A stretch of DNA of 7,624 bases from Desulfuromonadaceae bacterium (GCA_030639985.1 DAOWKG010000205.1:1-7624); one strand, 5' to 3'. Shown: positions 1-6,924, counted from the stretch's first letter. Numbers and translations are program-made. The notes: generated by a model from the letters alone, not told the origin.

Positions 1-421
1 AACAGATGGTCACGCCGCTGCGGGGGTAATTATCCACGAATCAAGATTTACCTATCAACAGCAGGGCCTGAAACAGATTATCGATCTGGGGCAATGGTGG
101 GAAGAAGATAGCGGCGGCCCGATCCCGTTAGGGGGGATTTTAGCAAAACGATCTCTGGGGGGAGAACTCATCAGCAAAATTGATGCGGCACTACGTCAAA
201 GCATTGAATATGCTTTTTCTCAACCACAGGAACCGCAAAATTATATTAAACAACATACGCAAGAATTAGATGATGATGTGGTTCGCAGCCACATTGGACT
301 GTACGTCAACGATTTTTCACTGGATTTGGGTGATGAGGGAGTTCAGGCAGTTAAGACGCTCTTCAGTAGAGCTGAAGAGCGCGAGATTATTCCGCACTGT
401 GAGTTGCCACTGTTTATTTGA
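1..421 (+). CDS. mqnD: 1,4-dihydroxy-6-naphthoate synthase (MqnD), C-terminal part
   Basis: The 5' end lies outside the window; 139 codons plus TGA are visible, with the first full codon at base 2. MqnD cleaves cyclic dehypoxanthinyl futalosine to 1,4-dihydroxy-6-naphthoate in the cytoplasmic futalosine route from chorismate to menaquinone. Seen: a GVIIHESRFTY block, DLGQWWEE, the PIPLGGILAKRSL block, and near the end HIGLYVNDFSLDLGDEGVQA, all in the order I know for MqnD. The His of the IHE motif is probably the histidine proposed as catalytic base in the family (from memory). The related MqnA family lacks the WWEE...PIPLGG arrangement, so MqnD is preferred. The C-terminus looks complete. 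Downstream there is no partner gene on this strand, only a hairpin-rich gene-free stretch, so this is probably the last gene of its transcript. Confidence 0.8.
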   Translation, partial: TDGHAAAGVIIHESRFTYQQQGLKQIIDLGQWWEEDSGGPIPLGGILAKRSLGGELISKIDAALRQSIEYAFSQPQEPQNYIKQHTQELDDDVVRSHIGLYVNDFSLDLGDEGVQAVKTLFSRAEEREIIPHCELPLFI

Positions 422-477
422 AAAATATCCAGATTAACACGTTCAAGGTCGCGGGGTTGTGCCCCCGCTCGTCGCCT

Positions 478-505
478 TACTCTTTTGTTGTGCCACAAAA
501 GAGTA
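478..505. repeat. 11-bp perfect hairpin inside the repeat block
   Basis: TACTCTTTTGT and ACAAAAGAGTA are exact reverse complements around the six-base loop TGTGCC; GCC before and GGC after extend the stem by three pairs across one bulged T. It is the most regular hairpin of the 451-661 block. It lacks a T tract on either strand, so it is not an intrinsic terminator. Confidence 0.75.
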
Positions 506-574
506 GGCAGAAAAAGGCACCCGAACTCCTGGCCCGCCGCTGGCGGGTTCCCTCCATTCCACAGCTGCTTTGAG

Positions 575-618
575 GAGCGGCAAAAACTCGCTTCGCTCAA
601 ACATTTGCCGCTCTTTTT
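575..618 (+). terminator. Possible intrinsic terminator downstream of mqnD
   Basis: A 10-bp perfect GC-containing stem (575-584 with 604-613), loop of 19 bases, followed directly by five T residues (614-618) on the plus strand. It is the first plus-strand hairpin with a T tract after mqnD, 154 bases beyond its stop. The long loop and its place in a repeat-like block make termination uncertain. Confidence 0.4.
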
Positions 619-698
619 CTCAAATCAGCCGTTCCACTCCGGCTGCGTCACACGGGAACGGGGCAATCAAGACACATCCATACAAAGGTTTGGTTTTT

Positions 699-730
699 CG
701 CCATTAGAGACGTATACGTCTCGTTAGGCG
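699..730. repeat. 32-base dyad with a perfect 16-base palindrome
   Basis: GAGACGTATACGTCTC (707-722) is its own reverse complement. Around the same centre, CGCC at 699-702 pairs with GGCG at 727-730 across four unpaired positions on each side. The right side reads GTTAGGC (723-729), identical to an integron attC R' core, but the left side (GCCATTA) is a poor match and the unit is far shorter than ordinary attC sites. No gene, operator partner or second copy is seen nearby, so its role is unknown. Confidence 0.7.
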
Positions 731-883
731 CTACACCGCTCAATAAATCTAACGTACAACTACTTTCTTCATGCCCATAACAATATAGAAGTGTTACCAC
801 GAAGCAGATATACTATTCCTAAAATCCACAATTGAAATGTCGTAGAAAGTCTCGCGAAAGAAATAAAAAAGAGTTTCTTTTGG

Positions 884-913
884 TTCGTTTTCTTTGCGAT
901 CAAAGAAAATGAA
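884..913. repeat. 13-bp hairpin, second structured block
   Basis: TTCGTTTTCTTTG (884-896) pairs with CAAAGAAAATGAA (901-913) around loop CGAT, with one G-T pair. A further 6-bp inverted repeat GTCGGT/ACCGAC lies just downstream (921-926/933-938). The T/C-rich arm and small loop resemble in style the hairpin at 478-505, suggesting a second related repeat unit or the remainder of the same element; sequences are not identical. It is not followed by a T tract. Confidence 0.6.
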
Positions 914-969
914 GTCGGCTGTCGGTCCGATAACCGACGGTCCTAAAGATTTCAAGTGTTTAAAAATGC

Positions 970-1009
970 AAAAACGGGACAGCCCCTCTGCGGTGACTGT
1001 CCCGTTTTT
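970..1009 (-). terminator. Intrinsic terminator of serA
   Basis: A 13-bp perfect stem, AAAAACGGGACAG (970-982) with CTGTCCCGTTTTT (997-1009), loop of 14 bases. In the minus direction it lies 19 bases after the serA stop and ends in TTTTT, then GCA and TTTTT. The A/T ends on both sides mean it could also stop plus-strand transcripts leaving the repeat region. Confidence 0.9.
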
Positions 1010-1028
1010 ACTGTTAGCTACTTTCAAA

Positions 1029-2621
1029 CTAGAGCTGCATATGCACCGATTTGATAAACTTGGCACCAACGGCATCACTAACTTTTTGCAATGTCTCGTC
1101 ATCCACCTTAGAATCGACCGAAAGGACAACCATCGCTTCGCCGGCCTTCTCCTGCCGACCAAGGCTCATATTACCGATATTTACTCCCGCTTCGCCAAGG
1201 ATTGTCCCCATTTTACCAATCAAACCGGGGCGATCTTGATAACTGATCACCAGCATGTGCTCTTCAGGACGAAAATCGAGGGCAAAGTTACGCATCTTGA
1301 CAATCTTCGGAATACCCTCAAATAACGTTCCAGCAATTGTACGGCTGCCCTCGGCACTCTCAAGCGTCAAGGTTATCAAGCTTGAAAATGAATCGGTTTC
1401 GGTGGAACGAATCGATTCAACTTCTATTCCCAGCCCCCGAGCAATCAAGCTGGCATTGACCATATTGACCTCTTGATCGGAGCAATGGTTAAGCAGTGCT
1501 GCCAAACCACAAACCCCCAAGGGAGCACAATCGTAACGGGCCAATTTGCCGTTATAAGTAAAGGTAATTTTGTTTGGATTTGGGGGCGCCAACTGGGAGA
1601 TAAAATCACCCATAATAGAGATAAGCTCCATAAATGGGCGCATATGCTCCATCAAATCGGGATCAAAGCGGGGGATATTCACCGCATTGGTCATAGGGCG
1701 GCCATCAACGTAACTGACGATCTCCTTGCTGACATCAACGGCAACATTTTTCTGCGCCTCAAAGGTATTAGCACCCAGATGGGGGGTTACCAGCATATTG
1801 GGCTGGGCAATCAATTTTTTCAGCACTTCACTTTTGGGCGGCTCTTCACTCCAGACATCAAATGCCGCGCCGCTACATTTACCAGTTTCAAGAGCTTCAA
1901 GCATTGCCGCTTCATTGATAATCCCACCACGGGCACAGTTGATGATAATTACCCCATCCTGCATCCCCTTGAAGTTTTCGGCAGAAATCAAATCACGGGT
2001 TTCATCATTGAGGGGGGTATGAACGGTAATAATATCGGCAAAACGGACAACGTCTTCCAAAGGAACTAACTTAACCCCAAAATCATCAGCACGCTTTTCT
2101 GATATGTACGGATCATAGGTGATAACATTGGCTTCAAATGCCCGACAACGCCGTGCAACCCGACCGCCGACCTTGCCCAAACCGATAATGCCGACAGTTT
2201 TACCTTTCAGTTCCCGCCCGGTAAACGGTGCCCGCTGCCACTCGCCCCGCTTTAAGCTGCTATTGGCAACGGGGACATTGCGACAGAGTGACAACAAAAT
2301 TGCCATGGTATGTTCGGCAGCCGAATTAACATTGCCATAAGGGGCATTAACGACAATAATCCCCTTGCTGCTAGCGGCATCGACATCAACATTATCGATG
2401 CCAACCCCGGCACGGGCTACTATTTTAAGCTTATGGGCATGACTGAGTAGTTCCGCATCAACCAGAGTCCCACTCCGGGTAATAATCGCTTCGTAGTCGC
2501 CAATAGTTTTATGCAGTTCAGGTATGGACAAACCCAACTTTTTATCGACCTGAATGCGATGATCTTCAGCTAACGGCAACAGACCACTTTCAGAAATCTC
2601 ATCAGTAATAAGAACTTTCAT
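1029..2621 (-). CDS. serA: D-3-phosphoglycerate dehydrogenase (SerA), 530 aa
   Basis: Oxidises 3-phosphoglycerate to 3-phosphohydroxypyruvate with NAD, the first step of serine synthesis, in the cytoplasm. The N-terminal substrate domain (about 1-95) is followed by the NAD-binding domain with GLGKVG at 147-152. Conserved catalytic residues are seen as Arg231 in CARGG, Glu260 in SEEPP and His281 in TPHLGANT. An intervening domain (about 320-450) and a C-terminal ACT domain (about 457-530, starting VISYQDRPGLIGKMG) make this the long form, in which serine feedback acts through the ACT domain. Start: ATG at 2621 preceded by AGAGAGGT at 2627-2634. It lies 163 bases downstream of the VanZ-like gene on the same strand, too far for clear coupling, and I could not pick a convincing promoter in that gap. 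SerC, the next enzyme, is in a different transcript. Confidence 0.97.
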   Translation of the reverse strand: MKVLITDEISESGLLPLAEDHRIQVDKKLGLSIPELHKTIGDYEAIITRSGTLVDAELLSHAHKLKIVARAGVGIDNVDVDAASSKGIIVVNAPYGNVNSAAEHTMAILLSLCRNVPVANSSLKRGEWQRAPFTGRELKGKTVGIIGLGKVGGRVARRCRAFEANVITYDPYISEKRADDFGVKLVPLEDVVRFADIITVHTPLNDETRDLISAENFKGMQDGVIIINCARGGIINEAAMLEALETGKCSGAAFDVWSEEPPKSEVLKKLIAQPNMLVTPHLGANTFEAQKNVAVDVSKEIVSYVDGRPMTNAVNIPRFDPDLMEHMRPFMELISIMGDFISQLAPPNPNKITFTYNGKLARYDCAPLGVCGLAALLNHCSDQEVNMVNASLIARGLGIEVESIRSTETDSFSSLITLTLESAEGSRTIAGTLFEGIPKIVKMRNFALDFRPEEHMLVISYQDRPGLIGKMGTILGEAGVNIGNMSLGRQEKAGEAMVVLSVDSKVDDETLQKVSDAVGAKFIKSVHMQL

Positions 2622-2784
2622 GTTCTACCTCTCTATTTTTTCAATCTATTAAGTACCATAAACAAGGCCGACGACCACCATTTGTAGCGTTCATCTGACT
2701 TATTGATTCACGTAAAACCTACCGAAGAGATGGGAGTTTATGACCATAACCAGCACATGTCAATGTCGAACCGTGGCTACTAAT

Positions 2785-3729
2785 CTATGGCAACAACTTC
2801 ACTTCATCCAGATAAATCATCCGAGGTTTATCCAGCTTACCAACGAACACCCCGATCCCAGCTATTTTGGATAAATCGAGCAGGCGCCCCTTGGGGGCAC
2901 TCCTGACTTTAGCTAGAGAAACCAGTAAACGGTTCCAACCCGGAAGAATATCAAAGCTGGCATTATAGCGATCACTATAAGCGTTAGAGTGATCGCGGTG
3001 AAACTGATCGTGAATCCTGAAATGGAGCGTCAACGACTCCCGGTCAGGATTATAAACCCGCAAGCTAACAGCACTATATTTAGTCCAATCATGGGGGAAA
3101 TCTTTGAGTCCAATTCCCGAATACCGTTGCGTAGTTAACCTAACTTGCAACGATGCATCGCCACTAAAAAAGATTTTTTGGTCGACCTTACGCTGGGAGC
3201 TACCGCTCCAACGAGTTATTTCCAGTGGTGTTTCAAACCCCGACAAAAGTGGAAACTGCTGCCATGCGACAAAATCGTCGATCAAAACTTTACCTAATGG
3301 AAGTATGCTCCCCAGTGCTAACAACAAAACCGGAACTTGTATAAACCTTAACCGCCAAGGAGAAAGGGCATGTCGTGATTTGGCAAAAAAAACCACCCCT
3401 AAGAACCCGCCGATAAGATCATTACCCAAATCAATCCAGGACGCTTCCCGCCCAATACCCGACTGAATCAATTCGGTCGCACCACCAAGTAAAACGGTCA
3501 GAACGATAACTTCTACTAACTGGCGAAAAAATGACTGTCCAGCCCGCCAACAAACATAAAGGTATGCCCATAGAGAAAAACACAACAGGTGCCCCATTCC
3601 CCAGACATAGCGAACACTACGTAACGAATCAGAACTGGGGCCGCCAACAAACAATAATATGACAAAAATTATTGCCATCGGGATCAGGATAAATGAATAT
3701 TTACCGTTGCATTCTTTCATCGGCGCCAT
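2785..3729 (-). CDS. VanZ-like membrane protein with extra C-terminal beta-rich domain
   Basis: 314 residues. The N-terminal half has about five hydrophobic segments (roughly 12-29, 43-62, 70-85, 103-117, 128-147). It carries VanZ-type features: His47 in the second segment, the motif ELIQSGIGREASWIDLGND at 86-104 (Glu86, Gln89, Arg94, Asp100, Asn103) and the Gly-rich stretch after it. VanZ in Enterococcus gives low-level teicoplanin resistance; the general role of the family is unclear. Residues about 160-314 are unlike VanZ: FSGDASLQVRL, DWTKYSAVSLRVYNPD, LPGWNRLLVSL and RMIYLDEVKLL suggest a jelly-roll, carbohydrate-binding-like fold (CIA30/galactose-binding type), probably outside the membrane. 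The start is uncertain: neither Met1 (3729) nor Met4 (3720) has a good Shine-Dalgarno site. Divergent from the PilZ gene, upstream of serA. Confidence 0.8.
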   Translation of the reverse strand: MAPMKECNGKYSFILIPMAIIFVILLFVGGPSSDSLRSVRYVWGMGHLLCFSLWAYLYVCWRAGQSFFRQLVEVIVLTVLLGGATELIQSGIGREASWIDLGNDLIGGFLGVVFFAKSRHALSPWRLRFIQVPVLLLALGSILPLGKVLIDDFVAWQQFPLLSGFETPLEITRWSGSSQRKVDQKIFFSGDASLQVRLTTQRYSGIGLKDFPHDWTKYSAVSLRVYNPDRESLTLHFRIHDQFHRDHSNAYSDRYNASFDILPGWNRLLVSLAKVRSAPKGRLLDLSKIAGIGVFVGKLDKPRMIYLDEVKLLP

Positions 3730-3797
3730 TCTGGTGTAATTATTGCTTCATAAAAATTTTTAGGAGTTTCAAACAACTCAGATTAAACCATGTAGCC

Positions 3798-3814
3798 GTT
3801 GATTTCCACTCAAC
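3798..3814. promoter_or_regulatory. Small dyad between divergent genes, operator-like
   Basis: GTTGA (3798-3802) and TCAAC (3810-3814) are perfect inverted repeats seven bases apart, with one more matching pair inside. It lies in the 157-base gap between the VanZ-like and PilZ genes, where both promoters must be. No convincing -35/-10 pair could be placed next to it, so an operator role is only a suggestion. Confidence 0.2.
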
Positions 3815-3874
3815 TATCGCCTCTCTTTAGTATTGCAATTTATTTAGCAGTAAGAGAAGATGGGGCTATCGTCA

Positions 3875-3880
3875 AAGGAG
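3875..3880 (+). promoter_or_regulatory. Ribosome binding site fixing the PilZ start
   Basis: AAGGAG followed by six bases and ATG at 3887. An in-frame ATG at 3860 would add nine residues but has no comparable site, so 3887 is chosen. Confidence 0.85.
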
Positions 3881-3886
3881 CTACAA

Positions 3887-4264
3887 ATGGAAAGTCGTAT
3901 TCAATACAGCCCCGCCAGAGACCATCAGCGCTTCTCTGCGATGGATCGGGCGCTGGCACTGATCAACCAAGGGATGGAGTCATTACCATACCACATTGTT
4001 GATATCAGTGAAGGTGGACTATCTTTCCGCTATCTTGGCAAAAAGCTGAAACGTAGTGAAATCAAGAACGTAAGCCTTTACTATGACTCCCAGTTAATTG
4101 TAGACGATCTCCCCATTAATTCAATTTCAGATTATCGCCTCCACGACAATCTGATTCAGGTACGGCGTAACAGTTTAATCTTTAAGGAATTATCCTCTGA
4201 ACAACATACCAAACTGGAAAGTTTCATCAAAAGATATACCAAGGCGCCATTACCGCTAGCCTGA
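3887..4264 (+). CDS. PilZ-domain protein, 125 aa
   Basis: PilZ domains bind cyclic di-GMP and pass the signal to motility, exopolysaccharide or other outputs. The two binding motifs are present: RxxxR as RDHQR at residues 11-15 and DxSxxG as DISEGG at 39-44, followed by SFRYLG and alternating hydrophobic strands ending in a helical tail (about 100-120, SSEQHTKLESFIKRY). The length is that of a single free-standing PilZ domain with no fused effector and no signal peptide, so it should be cytoplasmic. It stands alone: divergent from the VanZ-like gene and convergent with serC, so the context does not name its output. No plus-strand terminator is obvious after it; the hairpin at 4373-4398 has its T tract only on the minus strand. 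Confidence 0.88.
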   Translation: MESRIQYSPARDHQRFSAMDRALALINQGMESLPYHIVDISEGGLSFRYLGKKLKRSEIKNVSLYYDSQLIVDDLPINSISDYRLHDNLIQVRRNSLIFKELSSEQHTKLESFIKRYTKAPLPLA

Positions 4265-4365
4265 CTTTTTGATGCCACAGCTACCCGAATAAATTTAATC
4301 GGAGCCAGAGCAAACCGGTAAAACCCGAACTATGCTTCATGCCCCATTTTGTCGGAAAAGATTAC

Positions 4366-4398
4366 AAAAAAAGGGCGGGCAAAATGTTCGCCCGACCC
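4366..4398 (-). terminator. Intrinsic terminator of the aroF-serC operon
   Basis: In the minus direction, GGG-T-CGGGC (4398-4390) pairs with GCCCGCCC (4380-4373), eight pairs with one bulged base and a nine-base loop. Seven T residues follow directly (4372-4366). It begins 25 bases after the serC stop. Confidence 0.92.
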
Positions 4399-4423
4399 TA
4401 TAGTGTAAAGTTTTCTGACAACA

Positions 4424-5515
4424 TCAGCCGTTTTTCTGTTCAAATTCCGCCATAAAATTCGTCAGTTTTTCTACCCCGGCCAATGGCATCGGATTATAAA
4501 TCGAAGCCCGAACCCCACCCGTATTACGATGCCCTTTAAGGGCATACAAACCAATGGCTTCTGCTTGTTGTAAAAATCTGGCAGCCAATTCTTCGTTTGG
4601 CAACTTGAACGATACATTCATAATTGAACGATCAGCCTCTTGGGCAATCCCTTGATAAAAATCACTATTATCTATCGTTTGATACAATAGCGCTGCCTTG
4701 GCTTCATTCTGCGGTTCAATCGCCGCAATGCCACCCTGCTCCTTGAGCCATTCAAGCACCAATTTGATAACGTAGATGGCAAAGGTGTTGGTGGTATTGG
4801 TTAACGAATTATCTTTATCACCCTGAGTATAGTTGAGCAGGGTCGGAGTTTGCTCAGCAGCATAACCAAGCAGATCCTCCCGAACAATCACCATTGCCAT
4901 CCCCGAGGGGCCAAGATTCTTCTGCAATCCGGCATAAACAACACCAAACTTGCTATAATCGATCTTTCTGGACAACAGTTCCGAGGTCATATCTGCAATC
5001 AACGGGACACTGCCAGTTTCAGGGAATTGATTCCAGCGGGTTCCATAAATAGTATTATTGCTAGTGATATGCAGGTAAGCAGCGTCTTGGTCGATACTAT
5101 CAGGTGTCAATCTTGGGATATAGCTATAGTTTGAATCGGCGCTACTGGCGATTATTTCGGTCGGACAAAAGATTTGTGCCTCTTTTGCCGCCAGCTTGGC
5201 AAAGTTACCACTTTCGACATAGAGACACTTCCTCGATGCTACTCGTCCCGCAAAATTTAATGGCACTGCTGAAAACTGCATCCGGGCACCACCATGGACA
5301 AATAGAATCCGATAATTTTGTGGTAAACCGGTCAATTCACGAAACAGCGTTTGCACCTCCTCAAGAATTGCGACAAATTCTTTGGATCGATGGCTTATTT
5401 CGATAAGCGAAACACCCATCCCCTGAAAATCGAGCCACTCTTCCTGAATTTTTGCCATCACTGGTGGCGGCAACATCGCTGGCCCGGCACCAAAATTATA
5501 AACGCTATCGGTCAT
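4424..5515 (-). CDS. serC: Phosphoserine aminotransferase (SerC), 363 aa
   Basis: Transfers an amino group from glutamate to 3-phosphohydroxypyruvate giving phosphoserine; in some bacteria it also serves pyridoxal phosphate synthesis. It is a cytoplasmic class V-type aminotransferase. Seen: the N-terminal NFGAGPAMLP (7-16), SHRSKEF (41-47) with the substrate-binding His-Arg, HGGARMQF (74-81), the cofactor lysine Lys199 in GLQKNLGPSG, and GHRNTGGVRASIYNPMP (328-344). Length is that of the family. The frame is open to 5557, but family proteins begin just before NFGAGPA, so the ATG at 5515 is chosen. Its Shine-Dalgarno is only GGAA, seven bases upstream, weaker than those of aroF and the 97-residue gene, and translation may depend on the upstream genes. 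It is the last gene of the operon, 45 bases after the Cys-motif gene. Confidence 0.96.
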   Translation of the reverse strand: MTDSVYNFGAGPAMLPPPVMAKIQEEWLDFQGMGVSLIEISHRSKEFVAILEEVQTLFRELTGLPQNYRILFVHGGARMQFSAVPLNFAGRVASRKCLYVESGNFAKLAAKEAQIFCPTEIIASSADSNYSYIPRLTPDSIDQDAAYLHITSNNTIYGTRWNQFPETGSVPLIADMTSELLSRKIDYSKFGVVYAGLQKNLGPSGMAMVIVREDLLGYAAEQTPTLLNYTQGDKDNSLTNTTNTFAIYVIKLVLEWLKEQGGIAAIEPQNEAKAALLYQTIDNSDFYQGIAQEADRSIMNVSFKLPNEELAARFLQQAEAIGLYALKGHRNTGGVRASIYNPMPLAGVEKLTNFMAEFEQKNG

Positions 5516-5560
5516 TTCATTTCCAATCTTCGGTATAAATACCTGCACTCGCCACAACCA

Positions 5561-5854
5561 TCACTTAACGACCCTAAGTCCACCCCGACCTGAAGTTCCA
5601 CCCGTGGGAGGCGGAGGATCATCATCTGGCAGAGGAACAGGTTCAGATTCTATCTCACCATTTTCATTATCAGTAAGCTGTGGCATAGCTCCGGTCAGGA
5701 GCATTTTTTCAATCGAACCAGCAAGCGTCAAACATTGCTGCATACAAACCTTACGCGCTGGACACATGGTACAATCAGCTTCGCCAGCAGCGGCCTTAAG
5801 GCAATGAATCAACAGTTCGACACTTTCCAATTGTGTCAGGGGAACAAAATACAT
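5561..5854 (-). CDS. Small four-Cys protein of unknown function, 97 aa
   Basis: I do not recognise a named family. Residues 1-60 look like a small helical domain carrying C28-x2-C31-x5-C37-x3-C41 (CTMCPARKVCMQQC), plus a separate Cys18. This arrangement could bind zinc or an iron-sulfur cluster, but no partner motif settles which. Residues 61-97 are a low-complexity tail: acidic, then Pro-rich (DDDPPPP), then Gly-rich and basic. There is no signal peptide or membrane segment. It is certainly expressed with its neighbours: its ATG is nine bases after the aroF stop and its Shine-Dalgarno (AGAAGGA, 5859-5865) overlaps that stop codon, pointing to translational coupling. It sits between aroF and serC, so a role in aromatic or serine metabolism or its control is possible but not shown. 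Confidence 0.82.
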   Translation of the reverse strand: MYFVPLTQLESVELLIHCLKAAAGEADCTMCPARKVCMQQCLTLAGSIEKMLLTGAMPQLTDNENGEIESEPVPLPDDDPPPPTGGTSGRGGLRVVK

Positions 5855-5863
5855 AATTTCCTT

Positions 5864-6886
5864 CTATGCCATATCGCGATCTGCAACCTTGGCAAACTGG
5901 CGCAATTTATCCATCATTACCTGAAAATCATCGGGGCGCAACGATTGAGGACCATCGCTGGCAGCTTTTTCGGGACAAGGATGGACTTCGACAATCAACC
6001 CATCAGCCCCGGCAGCGGCAGCGGCATAAGACATCGGCGCGATCAATGATGCGTGGCCGGTAGCGTGGGAGGGGTCAATAATGACCGGCAAGTGGGTTTG
6101 TTGTTTCAGTACCGGAACAGCGGAGATATCGAGGGTATTGCGAGTTGCTGTTTCAAAGGTACGAATCCCACGTTCACATAGAATCACCCGGCGATTACCT
6201 TCAGCAAGAACGTATTCAGCGCTCATCAAAAATTCCTGAATAGTAGTCGACATACCCCGCTTGAGCAAAATCGGCTTATCAATCTGACCAAGCATTTTTA
6301 ACAAGGCAAAGTTTTGGATATTCCGAGCCCCAACCTGCATGACGTCGGCATATTTGGCTACCAGTTCGACATCACGAGGATTGACCACCTCGGTAACAAC
6401 CGGCAACCCGGTCAACTCACGTGCCTCAGCTAACAGTTTCAGACCATCTTCTTCCATCCCCTGAAAAGAGTATGGACTAGTGCGTGGTTTGTAAGCACCG
6501 CCACGCAACATTCTAGCACCAGCCCTTTTTACCGCAACTGCTGTTTCACAAATTTGCTCCCGGCTTTCAACGGCACAAGGACCTGCCATCACGACAAATT
6601 CCTTACCACCGATAGTCAGGCCTGGCACTATTTCAATTTCACTCGGCTGCGGCTGTACCTCACGGCTAGCCAGTTTATACGGTTTGAGGATTGGCACTAC
6701 GTTTTCCACCCCGGGCATCAACTGCAGCGCCTGCAGCTTTTCCTTCCCCTGCTCATCACCAACCGCACCGATAACATTGCGGGTTTCACCATAGATAACG
6801 TGAGGGGTATAACCTAATTCAACGATTTTCTTTTCAACCGCCGCAAGATCCGACTTCTCTGCCCCTTTTTTCATTACAATAATCAT
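5864..6886 (-). CDS. aroF: 3-deoxy-7-phosphoheptulonate (DAHP) synthase, type I-beta, 340 aa
   Basis: Condenses phosphoenolpyruvate and erythrose 4-phosphate to DAHP, the first step of the shikimate pathway. An N-terminal ferredoxin-like regulatory domain (about 1-70, [17 protein letters not shown]...) precedes the barrel, as in the Thermotoga-type enzyme, where it mediates Tyr/Phe inhibition. Catalytic motifs: AGPCAVES (101-108), [16 protein letters not shown] (128-143), LLKRGMS (207-213), DPSHATG (271-277) and [17 protein letters not shown]. By family comparison the metal ligands are Cys104, His274, Glu300 and Asp311, all present. The frame is open to 7006, but family proteins start MIIVM, and the ATG at 6886 has AAGGAG six bases upstream. 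It is the first enzyme gene of the operon, preceded by a Phe-rich leader peptide and terminator. Symbol: equivalent genes are called aroF, aroG or aroA in different genomes. Confidence 0.96.
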   Translation of the reverse strand: MIIVMKKGAEKSDLAAVEKKIVELGYTPHVIYGETRNVIGAVGDEQGKEKLQALQLMPGVENVVPILKPYKLASREVQPQPSEIEIVPGLTIGGKEFVVMAGPCAVESREQICETAVAVKRAGARMLRGGAYKPRTSPYSFQGMEEDGLKLLAEARELTGLPVVTEVVNPRDVELVAKYADVMQVGARNIQNFALLKMLGQIDKPILLKRGMSTTIQEFLMSAEYVLAEGNRRVILCERGIRTFETATRNTLDISAVPVLKQQTHLPVIIDPSHATGHASLIAPMSYAAAAAGADGLIVEVHPCPEKAASDGPQSLRPDDFQVMMDKLRQFAKVADRDMA

Positions 6887-6892
6887 TTTGCT

Positions 6893-6898
6893 CTCCTT
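6893..6898 (-). promoter_or_regulatory. Ribosome binding site fixing the aroF start
   Basis: AAGGAG read on the minus strand, six bases before the ATG at 6886. A small hairpin (TTCGC/GCGAA, 6902-6914) lies just upstream of it. This site rejects the in-frame ATG at 7006, which would translate through the attenuator terminator. Confidence 0.9.
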
Positions 6899-6924
6899 CT
6901 TCGCGCTGCGAAAGAAACGGCAAA

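Larger units (their letters stand above)
451..661. repeat. Multi-hairpin dispersed-repeat-like element
   Basis: Five inverted repeats follow one another: GCGGGG/CCCCGC (451-456/463-468), an 11-bp perfect stem (478-488/495-505), CCCGCC/GGCGGG (533-538/542-547), a 10-bp perfect stem GAGCGGCAAA/TTTGCCGCTC (575-584/604-613), and CCGTTCC/GGAACGG (629-635/655-661). The block ACTCGCTTCGCTCAAACA in the fourth loop, and the order 'T-rich hairpin, AAAAGGCACCC, GC hairpin, that block', match a family of intergenic repeats I recall from many proteobacterial genomes, often mis-annotated as small Arg-rich proteins. The family assignment is memory-based and only one copy is seen here. It could act as a transcript end for mqnD, a structured RNA, or a relic of a non-autonomous mobile element. 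Confidence 0.55.
422..969. other. Gene-free, hairpin-rich intergenic stretch
   Basis: About 550 bases between mqnD and the serA terminator with no credible gene. The open frames across it (minus 343-600, plus 485-727, minus 794-1162) lack Shine-Dalgarno sites, run into real genes or simply read through hairpin arms, and give Arg/Cys/Trp-rich nonsense-like peptides. What it does hold is a series of inverted repeats: a dispersed-repeat-like block at 451-661, a 32-base dyad at 699-730, and a further long hairpin at 884-913, each listed separately. Bases 731-880 are AT-rich and I see nothing specific in them. Confidence 0.7.

Noticed and set aside
343..600. Minus-strand open frame giving an Arg-rich 85-residue peptide (contains HNKRVRRRAGAQPRD)
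   Set aside because: It reads through the hairpins of the repeat block and into the end of mqnD on the opposite strand, has no ribosome binding site, and is of the kind often mis-annotated from such repeats.
485..727. Plus-strand open frame of 80 residues over the same repeat block
   Set aside because: No Shine-Dalgarno site, starts inside a hairpin, ends in the 699-730 palindrome and has no protein-like domain pattern.
699..730. A true integron attC site at the palindrome
   Set aside because: Only the right core GTTAGGC fits; the left core does not match, the unit is much too short and no cassette or integrase is seen.
794..1162. Minus-strand open frame of 122 residues overlapping the serA 3' end
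   Set aside because: It overlaps the serA coding sequence in another frame and crosses the serA terminator.
4424..5557. serC with 14 extra N-terminal residues (start at 5557)
   Set aside because: Family members begin a few residues before NFGAGPA, matching the ATG at 5515; the upstream extension shows no family resemblance.
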